This document shows positions 45,005 through 54,378 of a DNA stretch of 64,000 bases, piece after piece. Location of the stretch: NCBI GenBank assembly GCA_023459055.1, contig JAEWVR010000004.1:124001-188000 (forward strand). Reading direction: 5' to 3'. Position 1 is the first letter of the stretch. Every line of letters starts with the position of its first letter. A program made the translations under genes and the position numbers. This DNA is from Fibrobacterota bacterium. GTDB taxonomy: Bacteria; Fibrobacterota; Chitinivibrionia; Chitinivibrionales; Chitinispirillaceae. The notes below the pieces were generated by a model. It saw only the letters and a list, made by a program, of their open reading frames with translations, searched no databases and was not told the DNA's origin.

Positions 45005-45919
45005 TTATGCGGGATGATAATGAACATACACTCTTTGAAGCAGTTCTATTTCATTACAGAGTGTATTTTCTATTCTTGTGGCAATTGTATCGCCATTCGC
45101 AACACTCATTGTTCCGTCAACGCCAATTGTTATATTTACAACAAGGTAAGGTCCGAAACGATGTGCGTTTATTTCTTCAATGTTTAAGACATCAGTCATG
45201 GGAGAAATTACGTTGCGTATCTGTTTTTCAAGTTCATCACCGGGAACTGTATCCATAAGCTCATCTGATGATTCCCGAAGGATTTTCACACCTGTCTTCA
45301 GGACTAAAAGTGCCACCACCGCACCTGCAACAGGATCACCCAGTGGTATGTTAAGCCATCCAAGACCAATGCCTACGGCAGCACCAAGAGAAGCAAAAAT
45401 ATCATTACGGTGATCGTACATCAGTGCCATAGCGCTTACATTTTTTGTTGATTGTGCGACGCTGCGGGTATAAAAATACAATGCCAACTTTAACGCAACA
45501 GTAAACATCGCAGTTGCAAATGTCAAAACCTGCATACTACTTTTTACTTTATATTCACCAGTAACCAAATCAAATGCCGTATTGACAGAATCCCAAAAAA
45601 TTGCAATTGCAGTAGTAATGATAAATGCCCCGACTACAACAGCAGCAATACTTTCCATCTGGTGATGCCCAAAGGGGTGTTCCTTATCAGCAGGTTTACC
45701 CGCAATCGCAGTAAAAATTTTAACAACAATATAATAAGCGACATCAGAACAGGAATTGACGCCATCAGCAAGCAGCGCCCGGCTGTGCCCCGTAAGACCA
45801 ATAACAATTTTAAGCACTGCAAGAACTATGTTACTGATCAATCCTAGATTGACAACACGGTTAACAAGTACCGTTCGTATAGGATTACCGGGATGTAATT
45901 CCGGCAGGTTATCTGCCAT
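45005..45919 (-). CDS. Cation diffusion facilitator family metal transporter
   Basis: 304 residues with about six membrane segments. Metal-site residues are visible in LLADGVNSCSDVAYY (segment 2), HPFGHHQMES and the DHRNDIFAS of segment 5; the C-terminal cytoplasmic domain follows (IRNVISPMTDVLNIEEINAHRFGPYLVVNITI). It probably exports zinc, iron or manganese by proton exchange. Its ATG shares one base with the gmhA stop, so it is the last gene of ilvD-gmhA-CDF. Confidence 0.9.
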   Translation of the reverse strand: MADNLPELHPGNPIRTVLVNRVVNLGLISNIVLAVLKIVIGLTGHSRALLADGVNSCSDVAYYIVVKIFTAIAGKPADKEHPFGHHQMESIAAVVVGAFIITTAIAIFWDSVNTAFDLVTGEYKVKSSMQVLTFATAMFTVALKLALYFYTRSVAQSTKNVSAMALMYDHRNDIFASLGAAVGIGLGWLNIPLGDPVAGAVVALLVLKTGVKILRESSDELMDTVPGDELEKQIRNVISPMTDVLNIEEINAHRFGPYLVVNITIGVDGTMSVANGDTIATRIENTLCNEIELLQRVYVHYHPA

Positions 45920-46581
45920 TACATTTGAACTCCGAAAATTTCCTCTTCAACCATAGCACAAAGCAGATGATAAACAGGAAGATGAAGTTCCTGAATCTGA
46001 AAGGTAATAGTATCAGGCACACAAATGTTAATAGTGCAAAGAGCTTTCATTTTTCCACCCATCACGTTTGTAAATCCGATAACAGTCATTCCAAGAGCAC
46101 GGGCAACTTTGACAGCTGCAACAACATTTGCACTGTTCCCTGATGTACTTAATGCGATAAGAACATCATTAGGTTTTCCATACCCGTACACCTGTTGTGC
46201 GAATATATATTCACCTCCGACATCATTGACAACAGCAGTAATGAGCGATGTCTGACTGACAAGTGATATTGCAGGCAGACCGGTTTCAAGTTTTGATACA
46301 AGCTGCTCCGCATCATCAAATCCTAGTTCCGTCATTTTTTCAACAAACTCTTTTTTGACAGGACGCATAACTCTGAATTTTTTCATAAATTCACCAACGA
46401 TATGTTCTGCATCCGCAGCACTTCCACCATTTCCGCAGACAAGAACTTTACCGCCACTAGTAAAACAGTTCAGCAGTGCGTTAAACGCATTCATTATCTC
46501 CTTGCTGCAGGTATGCAGTGACGGGTATTTTTCCAGGCATACATCAAAAAGAATTTTAGTACTGTTTTTCATAGGTATCAT
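45919..46581 (-). CDS. gmhA: Phosphoheptose isomerase
   Basis: 220 residues. A SIS domain with VLVCGNGGSAADAEHIVGEFMKKF and LIALSTSGNSANVVAAVKVA, as in GmhA, plus a closing QIQELHLPVYHLLCAMVEEEIFG block where the metal-binding Glu/His lie. It converts sedoheptulose 7-phosphate to D-glycero-D-manno-heptose 7-phosphate for the LPS core. There is a small insert around VRPVKKEFVEKMTELGFDDAEQLVSKLE seen in one branch of the family. It overlaps ilvD by 4 bases and the CDF gene by 1. Confidence 0.92.
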   Translation of the reverse strand: MIPMKNSTKILFDVCLEKYPSLHTCSKEIMNAFNALLNCFTSGGKVLVCGNGGSAADAEHIVGEFMKKFRVMRPVKKEFVEKMTELGFDDAEQLVSKLETGLPAISLVSQTSLITAVVNDVGGEYIFAQQVYGYGKPNDVLIALSTSGNSANVVAAVKVARALGMTVIGFTNVMGGKMKALCTINICVPDTITFQIQELHLPVYHLLCAMVEEEIFGVQM

Positions 46582-48422
46582 TCCTTTTCTCCCGGCAGGC
46601 AGCGCACTGCTCCCTGATCCGCTGATGACGCAAATAACGCATACGCTCTTAGTGCCTGTGATACATTTCGTTCCCGTTTTGCCGGCTTGAATGCTTTATT
46701 ACCTTTTGCAAGTTCTGCCTGACGCCGTGCGTCAAGAGTTTCTTTTGACACCTTTACATTAATAGAACGTGCGGGAATATCGATTTCAATTATATCACCG
46801 GTCTGAATGAGCCCGATCGCGCCCCCCGCAGCCGCTTCAGGTGAGGCATGACCAATTGACAATCCGGATGTTCCACCTGAAAAGCGTCCATCTGTTATCA
46901 ACGCGCACTGTTTTCCCAGATGACGTGACTTAATATATGATGTAGGATAGAGCATTTCCTGCATTCCTGGTCCGCCTTTTGGCCCTTCATAGCGGATCAC
47001 CACAACATCACCTGCTTCAACTTCTTTCAGAATGCCATCACAGGCTTCTTCCTGCGAATCATACACCCGTGCTTTTCCGCTGAATTTAAAAATCGATTCA
47101 TCAACACCTGCCGTTTTGACAATGCACCCATTTTCAGCAATATTCCCAAAAAGTACAGCAAGTCCACCATCCTTATTGTAAGGATGTTCAGTATCACGAA
47201 TACACCCCTCCGCACGGTCATTGTCCAGTTTTTCGAAATAGTTTTCCTGTGATGCCATGACAAGATTTCGTTTTGCACCTTCAGGTGCGCTTAGATATAT
47301 TTGACGAGCTTCCTGCGATAAATCGGGACTTTTAATATCATGTGATTTTAATATCGTTTCGAGTGTAGCCCCATCAACACGATTTACATTTTTGTTAATC
47401 AAACCTGCGCGGGCAAGTTCTCCAAGGATTCCAAGTATACCGCCGGCATGGTTAACATCCTCAATATGGTATTTCTGAGTATTTGGAGCGACTTTACACA
47501 ATACCGGAATTTTTCTTGACAATGAATCAATATCTTTCATGGTAAAGTTTACTTCTGCTGAACGGGCAACTGCAAGCAGATGAAGTACCGTATTGGTTGA
47601 ACCTCCCATTGCAATATCAAGTGACATCGCATTCATAAAGGCTTCGTAGGTTGCGATTGACCGTGGAAGAACACTGGTATCTCCATTGCTATAATAGTCA
47701 TTTGTCATTTCGACAATTCGGCTGGCAGCTTTTTCAAAAAGTTTCATTCTGTTCTTATGAGTTGCAACTACAGTTCCGTTTCCAGGTAATGAAAGGCCAA
47801 GAGCTTCAGTCAGGCAGTTCATTGAATTTGCAGTGAACATTCCTGAACATGAACCGCACGTCGGACACGCGGCAACCTCAATTGCAGCGATTTCGCTATC
47901 CGAAATACTGTTATCTGCAGCCATAACCATAGCATCAATAAGATCGTACTTCTTATCATTCAACCTGCCAGCCTCCATCGGGCCGCCGCTTACAAATATA
48001 GCTGGAATGTTAAGTCTCATTGCTGCAATCAGCATTCCCGGAGTGATCTTGTCACAATTTGATATACAGATCATTGCATCGGCTTTATGTGCATTTACCA
48101 TATATTCAACACTGTCGGCTATCAATTCTCTTGACGGAAGCGAATACAACATTCCATCGTGTCCCATCGCAATACCATCATCAATGGCGATTGTATTGAA
48201 TTCGGCAGCAAAGCACCCCTGCGCTTCGATCAGCTTCTTGACATGCTGACCAACATCATGCAAGTGTACATGCCCAGGTACAAACTGTGTAAACGAATTG
48301 ACAATCGCGATAACGGGTTTACCGATCTGTTCCTCTTTCATCCCGTTTGCACGCCATAAACTTCTTGCCCCCGCCATTCTGCGTCCGGAAGTTGTAGTTG
48401 CACTCCGTAATGTAACTGCCAT
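46578..48422 (-). CDS. ilvD: Dihydroxy-acid dehydratase
   Basis: 614 residues, the length of the E. coli type with an oxygen-sensitive [4Fe-4S] cluster. Seen are VNSFTQFVPGHVHLHDVG, SNCDKITPGMLIAAMRLNIPAIFVSGGPMEAG, CPTCGSCSGMFTANSMNCLTEALGLSLPGNG, DGRFSGGTSGLSIGHASPEAAAGG. It makes the 2-oxo acids of branched-chain amino-acid synthesis. It starts the leftward operon with gmhA and the CDF transporter, an unusual set, since the other ilv genes are not near. Confidence 0.96.
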   Translation of the reverse strand: MAVTLRSATTTSGRRMAGARSLWRANGMKEEQIGKPVIAIVNSFTQFVPGHVHLHDVGQHVKKLIEAQGCFAAEFNTIAIDDGIAMGHDGMLYSLPSRELIADSVEYMVNAHKADAMICISNCDKITPGMLIAAMRLNIPAIFVSGGPMEAGRLNDKKYDLIDAMVMAADNSISDSEIAAIEVAACPTCGSCSGMFTANSMNCLTEALGLSLPGNGTVVATHKNRMKLFEKAASRIVEMTNDYYSNGDTSVLPRSIATYEAFMNAMSLDIAMGGSTNTVLHLLAVARSAEVNFTMKDIDSLSRKIPVLCKVAPNTQKYHIEDVNHAGGILGILGELARAGLINKNVNRVDGATLETILKSHDIKSPDLSQEARQIYLSAPEGAKRNLVMASQENYFEKLDNDRAEGCIRDTEHPYNKDGGLAVLFGNIAENGCIVKTAGVDESIFKFSGKARVYDSQEEACDGILKEVEAGDVVVIRYEGPKGGPGMQEMLYPTSYIKSRHLGKQCALITDGRFSGGTSGLSIGHASPEAAAGGAIGLIQTGDIIEIDIPARSINVKVSKETLDARRQAELAKGNKAFKPAKRERNVSQALRAYALFASSADQGAVRCLPGEKE

Positions 48423-48644
48423 TCACACCGCTCCTTATATTAAAACTATTTTGCTATCCCAGGTATTGATCATATGAAAATAACCCATTATTAGTCGTGG
48501 AGCAAGGGGAAGTTTGAAGGGTCGAATCATTATTCGCCCGATTTGTGTGTCCGGTATACAAAAAAAATTATTATAGAGATGTATGGCATACGTTTTATAA
48601 CCATGTGTAAAAAAGCCAGTCCCTGAAATATCGAATCAAATCTA

Positions 48645-48673
48645 TTGCTCAAATTCAGTTTTATCTCTATAAT
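48645..48673 (+). promoter_or_regulatory. Putative promoter of the FecR/CsgG-like gene
   Basis: TTGCTC (48645-48650), 17 bases, TATAAT (48668-48673). GGAGG follows just before the ATG at 48700. Confidence 0.55.
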
Positions 48674-48699
48674 GACATAATATATATGGAGGTACAGTC

Positions 48700-49917
48700 A
48701 TGATTTTTCTGCGGTTATCAACAAGTATAACGTTATGTCTATTTCTATTTATTTCAACTTCTTACGCGAAGGTATCCGTAAGTTTCGATTCGCTTACGGG
48801 TGTTGTCGAAATTCAGAGAGCCGGAAATATTAAATGGGAGTATGCCTCGAAGGGGAGCAAACTTTTCCATAATGACCTGGTTCGGATCTCTGGTACGGGA
48901 ATAGCGGTCTTAAAATGGCCGGACGGCTCCCGAAGCTTTCTTCATAAAAGATCCCAGATTCTTGTTACTCTGGTAGAAAAGAAAAACAGTACTGATATCG
49001 TTTCTAATGTTACGGTAATGTTTGGAGCAGCGTTTTTTATTGTTAAAAAACTGCTTCCAAAAGACAGAAGTGAAGAAATGAAAATTTATACACCCACAGC
49101 CGTTTTATCGATTCGCGGGACATCATTTCTGGTTGATGTAGACACTGTTAATCAAAGTACAAAAGTCAAAATGGTCAATGGCCTGCTCACGGTAAAGAAT
49201 ATTTCAAAGAATGTGTCGGTACTTTTAGGTACACCGTATCAAACGGAAGTAGTATTTAATCAAAACCCGGTCTCACCCCGTGCTGTGCTTCAAAGCGATT
49301 TCGACTCAATGAAACTTTGGATACCAAAACCTGTAATTGAGGAGGAAATTGCCAGACAGATTGAGAATAGAACTTTGGAAAAAATTGAACTGACCGCCGA
49401 ATTTCAGGACCGGTGCCTTGTTGCACAATTTACAAATGTATCAAAATACAACGGCAAATGGGATATCGGTCAGGAATTTACACGCCAATTAAGCTCTCAG
49501 CTGCGTCGTACTTTATCAAAAACAGTTGTCATGCTTGTCGACACGATTGTCGAAGCTCCTCTTGAAACAGCAAAAAGTATCAATGCACGATTTTGTATAA
49601 CAGGTACTATTGATAAATTTGATCTTGTAAAGCACGCCGCAATTTCAACCAAAGGTGATGAGTATCGCGAAACAGTCAATGCACGCGCAAGTGTTACTAT
49701 CAAGATTCATGATCTGGTACAAAACAAGGATATCCTTAGTAATTCATTTACATCAGAAATGCAGGGCAAAAATATTGCGGATAACTCATGGGAAACATTT
49801 CACAAAAAAGCATTTAACCTCAATGACACATCATTTACAAAATCAATTATCGGCTCTGTTTCTGTAAATTCTATTGATGATGCGGCAAAAGCCATCGTAA
49901 AGGTAATGGAAAATTAG
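48700..49917 (+). CDS. Secreted FecR-domain protein with CsgG/LpoB-like C-terminal domain
   Basis: 405 residues with GGAGG 8 bases before the ATG. A signal peptide ends near TSYAK. A FecR domain follows (about 25-190: SLTGVVEIQRAGNIKWEYASKGSKLFHNDLVRISGTGIAVLKWPDGS, TPTAVLSIRGTSFLVDV). The C-terminal half (about 230-405: LVAQFTNVSKYNGKWDIGQEFTRQLSSQL, ARFCITGTIDKFD, FTKSIIGSVSVNSIDDAAKAIV) resembles CsgG/LpoB-like periplasmic domains. Both parts suggest an envelope protein, possibly an assembly or sensing factor. It is followed after 229 bases by a VCBS-like protein, which may be its partner. Confidence 0.7.
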   Translation: MIFLRLSTSITLCLFLFISTSYAKVSVSFDSLTGVVEIQRAGNIKWEYASKGSKLFHNDLVRISGTGIAVLKWPDGSRSFLHKRSQILVTLVEKKNSTDIVSNVTVMFGAAFFIVKKLLPKDRSEEMKIYTPTAVLSIRGTSFLVDVDTVNQSTKVKMVNGLLTVKNISKNVSVLLGTPYQTEVVFNQNPVSPRAVLQSDFDSMKLWIPKPVIEEEIARQIENRTLEKIELTAEFQDRCLVAQFTNVSKYNGKWDIGQEFTRQLSSQLRRTLSKTVVMLVDTIVEAPLETAKSINARFCITGTIDKFDLVKHAAISTKGDEYRETVNARASVTIKIHDLVQNKDILSNSFTSEMQGKNIADNSWETFHKKAFNLNDTSFTKSIIGSVSVNSIDDAAKAIVKVMEN

Positions 49918-50146
49918 TTATTTAATAATTCAAAACTGTTAATGAATAGTGATTGTCATAGTCACTGGCTATTCTGTTGATAGTATATAATCAACAATAG
50001 TGCCGCAGTGATACCCTGCACAGGCGCTTCTATAGAATGATTACACTATTGCGAATATGTTTTTTTGCCTGGATTATTCCCGAATCATATGCGTAATCTA
50101 CTATATTAGTAAATTAAACTATTTTTAATTTTCCAGGGGTTTACAA

Positions 50147-51409
50147 TTGAGCAATAGAACATTACTTCCGGTCATAGCCGGATTCTGGTTGTCGTCATTT
50201 GTTGCGGCGTCGTTACAGGCACAACCTGAAATTTCACTGATACCGCAGACAATTGATACAACAGTATCTGTTCCAGGTGGATTCATCAATTCACCCGTTA
50301 CCCAAACAGACACTGCAACCCAGTCACCTGCGACAGTTCCGGAACAAACGTCTGCTCCCACGAAAAAGCCGTTTATCACTTCAGATGAAAACAAGCCTCT
50401 TGATTTCAAACAGGTTTACAAACAAACATTTTCGCTAACCATAAAGGGAACTTCGATATTCGATATTGACAATGATGGATATAATGAGACTATTCTTCTT
50501 ACAGAGAACAAGTTATTTGTGCACCGCTATAAAAATAAGGCATTTCCTAAAGTTTATGAATTTAAAGCACCAGCCGGTGTTTCATTTGTCAGTATTGACA
50601 TTGCCGATATAGATAATGATTCATCACCTGAATTCTATCTATCAGCGACTAGCATAGGTGCAGATTCTTACCGGTCAATGATTCTTGAATTTACAAATAA
50701 TGATTTTTTAATTCTGGAGAAAAAGACACCATATCTGCTGCGGGTAACTGATTTAATTGACAATAAAAAAATGCTTATTGGTCAAAAATACTCTGATGCC
50801 GGAACACATAAAGGTGAACTGTACCATCTTGAACTTGTGAATAACACAATAAGTGTAAAAGATAAAATCCGGATCTCAGATAAACCTGTTCATGGTTTTT
50901 CTGTTCTTAAGAACAAACAGGACAACACACAGGTATTCGTAACGATTGCATCATCGGGGTATATTGAATTGATTGATATGGCAAGTAACAGCGTACTTAC
51001 CGGTTCTGAGCAAAAATATGGCGGCAATCCGTTTACAATAAGGTTGCCGTCAGCTGATGCATCTTCTTATCCAGTATCAATGCTTCCGATCAGAATAATC
51101 ACGGCAGATTTCAATCGGAATGGAATTGACGAAATCGTATGTGTAAAAAACAATGAAGCTTTTAATAATATGCTTGAAACAACAAAAATTTACACACGTG
51201 GACATTTTGAAATACTTGGTTTTGAAGGTACGAGTATGGTTAAGCAGCAGTGGAAATCGGGATCATTCAGTGGCTTTATCAGTGATCTTGCCTATGAAGA
51301 TTTTGACAATAATGGAACACCGGACCTGCTCCTGATCAAGCCGGTACGACCGGAAAAAACGTTATTCAAAAGAGCTGAAACTGAAATAATCGTTCTTAAT
51401 CAAAAGTAA
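50147..51409 (+). CDS. Secreted FG-GAP/VCBS-repeat-like protein
   Basis: 420 residues with a TTG start at 50147, supported by AGGGG 8 bases upstream. A signal peptide (LPVIAGFWLSSFVAASLQAQ) precedes a Thr/Pro-rich linker, then a propeller-like part with DIDNDGYNETILLTENKL, IADIDNDSSPEFYLSA, DFNRNGIDEIVCVKN and DFDNNGTPDLLLI, the calcium-binding FG-GAP/VCBS pattern. Probably a surface propeller that binds a ligand or partner. Paired tandem hairpins end the gene (51423-51497). Confidence 0.7.
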   Translation: MSNRTLLPVIAGFWLSSFVAASLQAQPEISLIPQTIDTTVSVPGGFINSPVTQTDTATQSPATVPEQTSAPTKKPFITSDENKPLDFKQVYKQTFSLTIKGTSIFDIDNDGYNETILLTENKLFVHRYKNKAFPKVYEFKAPAGVSFVSIDIADIDNDSSPEFYLSATSIGADSYRSMILEFTNNDFLILEKKTPYLLRVTDLIDNKKMLIGQKYSDAGTHKGELYHLELVNNTISVKDKIRISDKPVHGFSVLKNKQDNTQVFVTIASSGYIELIDMASNSVLTGSEQKYGGNPFTIRLPSADASSYPVSMLPIRIITADFNRNGIDEIVCVKNNEAFNNMLETTKIYTRGHFEILGFEGTSMVKQQWKSGSFSGFISDLAYEDFDNNGTPDLLLIKPVRPEKTLFKRAETEIIVLNQK

Positions 51410-51422
51410 ACTAATTACCGTT

Positions 51423-51497
51423 ATGAGTGTTGATGTTGTGATTAAAACACTCATGAGAACAATGGGATTTTGCACATTGATGCAAAATCCCATTGTT
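51423..51497. terminator. Tandem hairpins between convergent genes
   Basis: First hairpin: ATGAGTGTT (51423-51431) with 51446-51454. Second: a perfect 17-bp stem (51458-51474 with 51481-51497) around a six-base loop. They lie between the stops of the VCBS-like gene and the converging porin gene and probably end both transcripts. Confidence 0.65.
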
Positions 51498-51522
51498 GTA
51501 TAAACAATCATTTAATGAGTAA

Positions 51523-52644
51523 TTATAGATCAACCATTGTCTTGAAACCAAAGTACAATACTGGTGCTGTTTTGGTATGCTTCTCATCCTGATCAATATA
51601 GCCGATTTCAGGAATAAGCCTTAGACCTGCAACCGGTTTGTAAACACAGCTTCCGTAAACAGAATAACATTGAATTGCTGACGCATGGTCTGTCCCCGGC
51701 TTCTCATAGCAGGCACCTCCTCCAAGGATTATAGATACCTGTTTATTAAGTTCAAGTGTAACAGATGCGGGAAGACCCCACATTGTTCCATTTTTTACTT
51801 CACCATTAACAATTGTTGCAACAGACGCTTCCGGCCATGCATTTACACCTGTGTGATCTGAATTAACACCCCATGAAAAACCAAGCATAAATTTCATGAT
51901 ACTGGCATTGAGTTCAAAATCACCTCCGACAGTAAAACCATGAATATTCTCTTTTAGTTCTCTTTTACCGGAAGTTGCAGTAGAGTCAATGAACTTCTGT
52001 TCAAACATATTCCATGCACCCATAGCACGAACCTCAAGCAGGTCATTTTTGTAGCCTGTCTTAAATTGCAACTGTGGAACTTTTGATTCTGCTTTTACAA
52101 GACGCCTGGTTGAACCGGCCACAGCAACAGGTTTGAGATTGACATCATTATTAACGAACGCAATAGTAGTCCCTTTTCCAAGATGCAACTGATACAGCAT
52201 CACCTTATCGTTGTGATAACGTCTCCCGGTAAATTTACCCTGATCAACCTCATCATAGTATCCCTGAAGTGCATACTTTACTCCGAAGGGAGCATCAGTA
52301 ATACCGATTGTCAAACCGATCATATCGGTAAACGTCCATTTTCCCCAGGCCTGACGAACACGAACATAGGGTGTAGATGCTTTGGGATGCGGAAGAGTAA
52401 ACTCTACCTGCCCCTGGTATTTTTCTCCGGCAACCTTTGCACCAAAACGGCTTAAACCATTAAAAGTTTCACGGTTTCCCTGATAGAAAGTATTTGTGAC
52501 AACGGTTGTATCAATATCTTTGGGCATTGTCACTTCCCACCAGTAGCTCTGCCTGTGTGAAGAATAAAACTTGAAATCGGCAGCCTGAAGCATTACAGGT
52601 ATCATAATGAATCCTGTTATAATAATTGATCGTAATCCAGCCAT
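51523..52644 (-). CDS. Outer-membrane porin-like beta-barrel protein
   Basis: 373 residues from ATG 52644; AAGGAG lies about 9 bases upstream, whereas the upstream part of the frame (to 52887) has no site and no leader. A signal peptide (IIITGFIMIPVMLQAAD) precedes a barrel: YVRVRQAWGKWTFTDMIGLTIGITDAPFG is typical of porins that align with a channel-forming strand pattern, and it ends with Phe/Leu-type FGFKTMVDL. It likely forms a channel for small solutes. Expression may switch because a T13 tract sits in its promoter (see 52694-52723). Confidence 0.7.
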   Translation of the reverse strand: MAGLRSIIITGFIMIPVMLQAADFKFYSSHRQSYWWEVTMPKDIDTTVVTNTFYQGNRETFNGLSRFGAKVAGEKYQGQVEFTLPHPKASTPYVRVRQAWGKWTFTDMIGLTIGITDAPFGVKYALQGYYDEVDQGKFTGRRYHNDKVMLYQLHLGKGTTIAFVNNDVNLKPVAVAGSTRRLVKAESKVPQLQFKTGYKNDLLEVRAMGAWNMFEQKFIDSTATSGKRELKENIHGFTVGGDFELNASIMKFMLGFSWGVNSDHTGVNAWPEASVATIVNGEVKNGTMWGLPASVTLELNKQVSIILGGGACYEKPGTDHASAIQCYSVYGSCVYKPVAGLRLIPEIGYIDQDEKHTKTAPVLYFGFKTMVDL

Positions 52645-53033
52645 TAAACCACACTCCTTTTTAAAGAAAAATATTGGATTCTGTTTCCAGTCATTTGTAT
52701 TAAAAAAAAAAAAACGATGACAACACATAATAACTACATATAAAAGGCAATACTTTTCAAAATGCGTAACTACCTTTTTGTCTTTTAATAAACCTGCCAC
52801 ACTTATGGTATTCTGACGAAGTTTACAATTTAACAATAAAACCAGGTGTACCGTAATCATCAAAACACCGGAATTTAAAATAATCAACGTATCTTCTACT
52901 TGTAAAGATCGATCTGCAATTATACAATAATGTATTTCATTTGTACATTTATTTATACAAAACTTTTTCCTATCATCAATTCCATGGTGTAATGTAGATT
53001 ATAACCACGATTTACAATAACATAGGACGCAAT
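52645..53033. other. Intergenic region, 389 bases, between divergent porin and AEC genes
   Basis: Holds the poly-T promoter (52694-52723). Nothing else is recognised. Confidence 0.45.
52694..52723 (-). promoter_or_regulatory. Putative phase-variable promoter of the porin gene (poly-T spacer)
   Basis: On the minus strand, TTGTCA (52723-52718) is followed by an 18-base spacer containing 13 consecutive T residues (52714-52702) and then TACAAA (52699-52694), a 4/6 match to the -10. The ATG is 50 bases further on. Length changes of the tract would alter the spacer from 17 to 19 bases. Confidence 0.5.
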
Positions 53034-54002
53034 GTGTCTGGTTCAATTTTAACAAATCTCTTTTTCAGTTTTAATGCAGTTATACCGGTATTTATTATTA
53101 TCGGAGGAGGATTTTATCTTAAAAAGAAAAAATTCCTTAATGATGATTTTTCAGCTGCATCCAATAGACTTGTATTTACCATTGCACTTCCTGCCATGAT
53201 TTTTGAATCGGTTTATCAGGTAAATTTCAAATCAATTTTTGATCTTAATCTGATTCTATTCAGTGTCAGCGGAACGCTTATTCAATTCGTACTCATAACG
53301 ATAGGTGCATTTGGTTTACTGGCAGCAAGAAAATCAATCGGTGCATTCGTCCAGGGTGGATTCAGAAGCAATTTTATCATATTGGGTATTCCTCTTATAA
53401 AAAATTTATCAGCAACACTTGGTACTGATGCTGCAGCAAAAAGCAGTATTATCGTTTCAATCATCATACCTCTGTATAATGTTCTTGCAGTAATCATCCT
53501 CACTGCAACATCACTTGAAAAATCACTATCCTGGAAAAAGAAGGTGCTCTTTGATATCGCGAAGAATCCTTTAATAATTGCCGTAATTCTTGCGATTCCC
53601 TTTTCTATCACCGGATTCAGATTGCCCGGTTTCATTGAAAAAACAATTGCCTACCTCTCAGCAATTGCAGTACCACTGGCACTACTTGACATTGGTTACA
53701 ACTTTAAATTCAGGGTATTTGTTGGTAATCTGCAGCTTGCCGCAGTGGCATCTTTTATTAAAATTATTGTGTCGCCGCTACTTTTTACTACTGCTGCATA
53801 TTTTCTTGGTTTTAGAGGATCATCACTGGGTGTTATTTATATCCTGTTTGCATCACCAACTGCAGTCAGCAGTTACATAATGGCAAAGAATATGAACAAT
53901 GATGCTGATCTGGCTGCAAATATTGTGCTCCTTACAACCGTTGGTTCGCTTGTTACGCTTTTTCTTGGAGTGTTTGTTTTAAAAATGCTGGGAATGATGT
54001 AG
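53034..54002 (+). CDS. AEC family (auxin efflux carrier-like) transporter
   Basis: 322 residues with a GTG start at 53034 (AGGA 6 bases upstream). About ten hydrophobic segments occur, starting FNAVIPVFIIIGGGFYLKKKKFL and FTIALPAMIFESVYQV, then GGFRSNFIILGIPLI and LGVIYILFASPTAVSSYIMAKNM, the AEC pattern. Relatives carry malate, malonate or other organic acids. Substrate unknown. The gene stands alone and converges on the antitoxin-like gene with a hairpin between. Confidence 0.88.
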   Translation: MSGSILTNLFFSFNAVIPVFIIIGGGFYLKKKKFLNDDFSAASNRLVFTIALPAMIFESVYQVNFKSIFDLNLILFSVSGTLIQFVLITIGAFGLLAARKSIGAFVQGGFRSNFIILGIPLIKNLSATLGTDAAAKSSIIVSIIIPLYNVLAVIILTATSLEKSLSWKKKVLFDIAKNPLIIAVILAIPFSITGFRLPGFIEKTIAYLSAIAVPLALLDIGYNFKFRVFVGNLQLAAVASFIKIIVSPLLFTTAAYFLGFRGSSLGVIYILFASPTAVSSYIMAKNMNNDADLAANIVLLTTVGSLVTLFLGVFVLKMLGMM

Positions 54003-54024
54003 ACAACAAATAAAGGTGTTCCTA

Positions 54025-54056
54025 TGGATATTCCCCGATATATCCCGGAATATCCA
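54025..54056. terminator. Hairpin between convergent genes
   Basis: TGGATATTCC (54025-54034) pairs exactly with 54047-54056, loop 12 bases. It lies 23 bases after the AEC gene stop and may serve both converging genes; there is no clear T run. Confidence 0.45.
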
Positions 54057-54085
54057 CACAAGAACAGCGAGTAATGAATGATCTT

Positions 54086-54331
54086 CTATGCTTTTAATGC
54101 TTTGCTTGCGTATGTATCGACAAGGATACGAATCATTTTCTGATATTTGAATCCTTTTTTCTTTGCGTATTTCTTAAAAAGATCGATACTTTTTTTACTC
54201 AGTTCCAGTGTTACCTTGATGTTATCCTCTTTCTTGATAAGGTCATCAGGTTTAGGAAATGCCGGTGCCGCAATCCATGATGATTCATTCGTGTTGTTTT
54301 TGGTTTTCTCTAACGTTCTTAAATTTCTCAT
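54086..54331 (-). CDS. CopG/BrnA-type antitoxin-like protein (orphan)
   Basis: 81 residues. The middle and end (WIAAPAFPKPDDLIKKEDNIKVTLELSKKSIDLFKKYAKKKGFKYQKMIRILVDTYASKAL) match the CopG-like antitoxin of type II systems, with a ribbon-helix-helix (VTLELSKKSIDLFKKYA). Such genes normally follow a small toxin gene, but no BrnT or similar open frame stands between 54331 and the VTC gene. AGGA-type site (GAAAATGA region) is weak. It may be a remnant or a stand-alone repressor. Confidence 0.65.
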   Translation of the reverse strand: MRNLRTLEKTKNNTNESSWIAAPAFPKPDDLIKKEDNIKVTLELSKKSIDLFKKYAKKKGFKYQKMIRILVDTYASKALKA

Positions 54332-54378
54332 TTGTCATTTTCCTTCTATGTAAAGTATTGTAGTGTTGAGTATCGATG

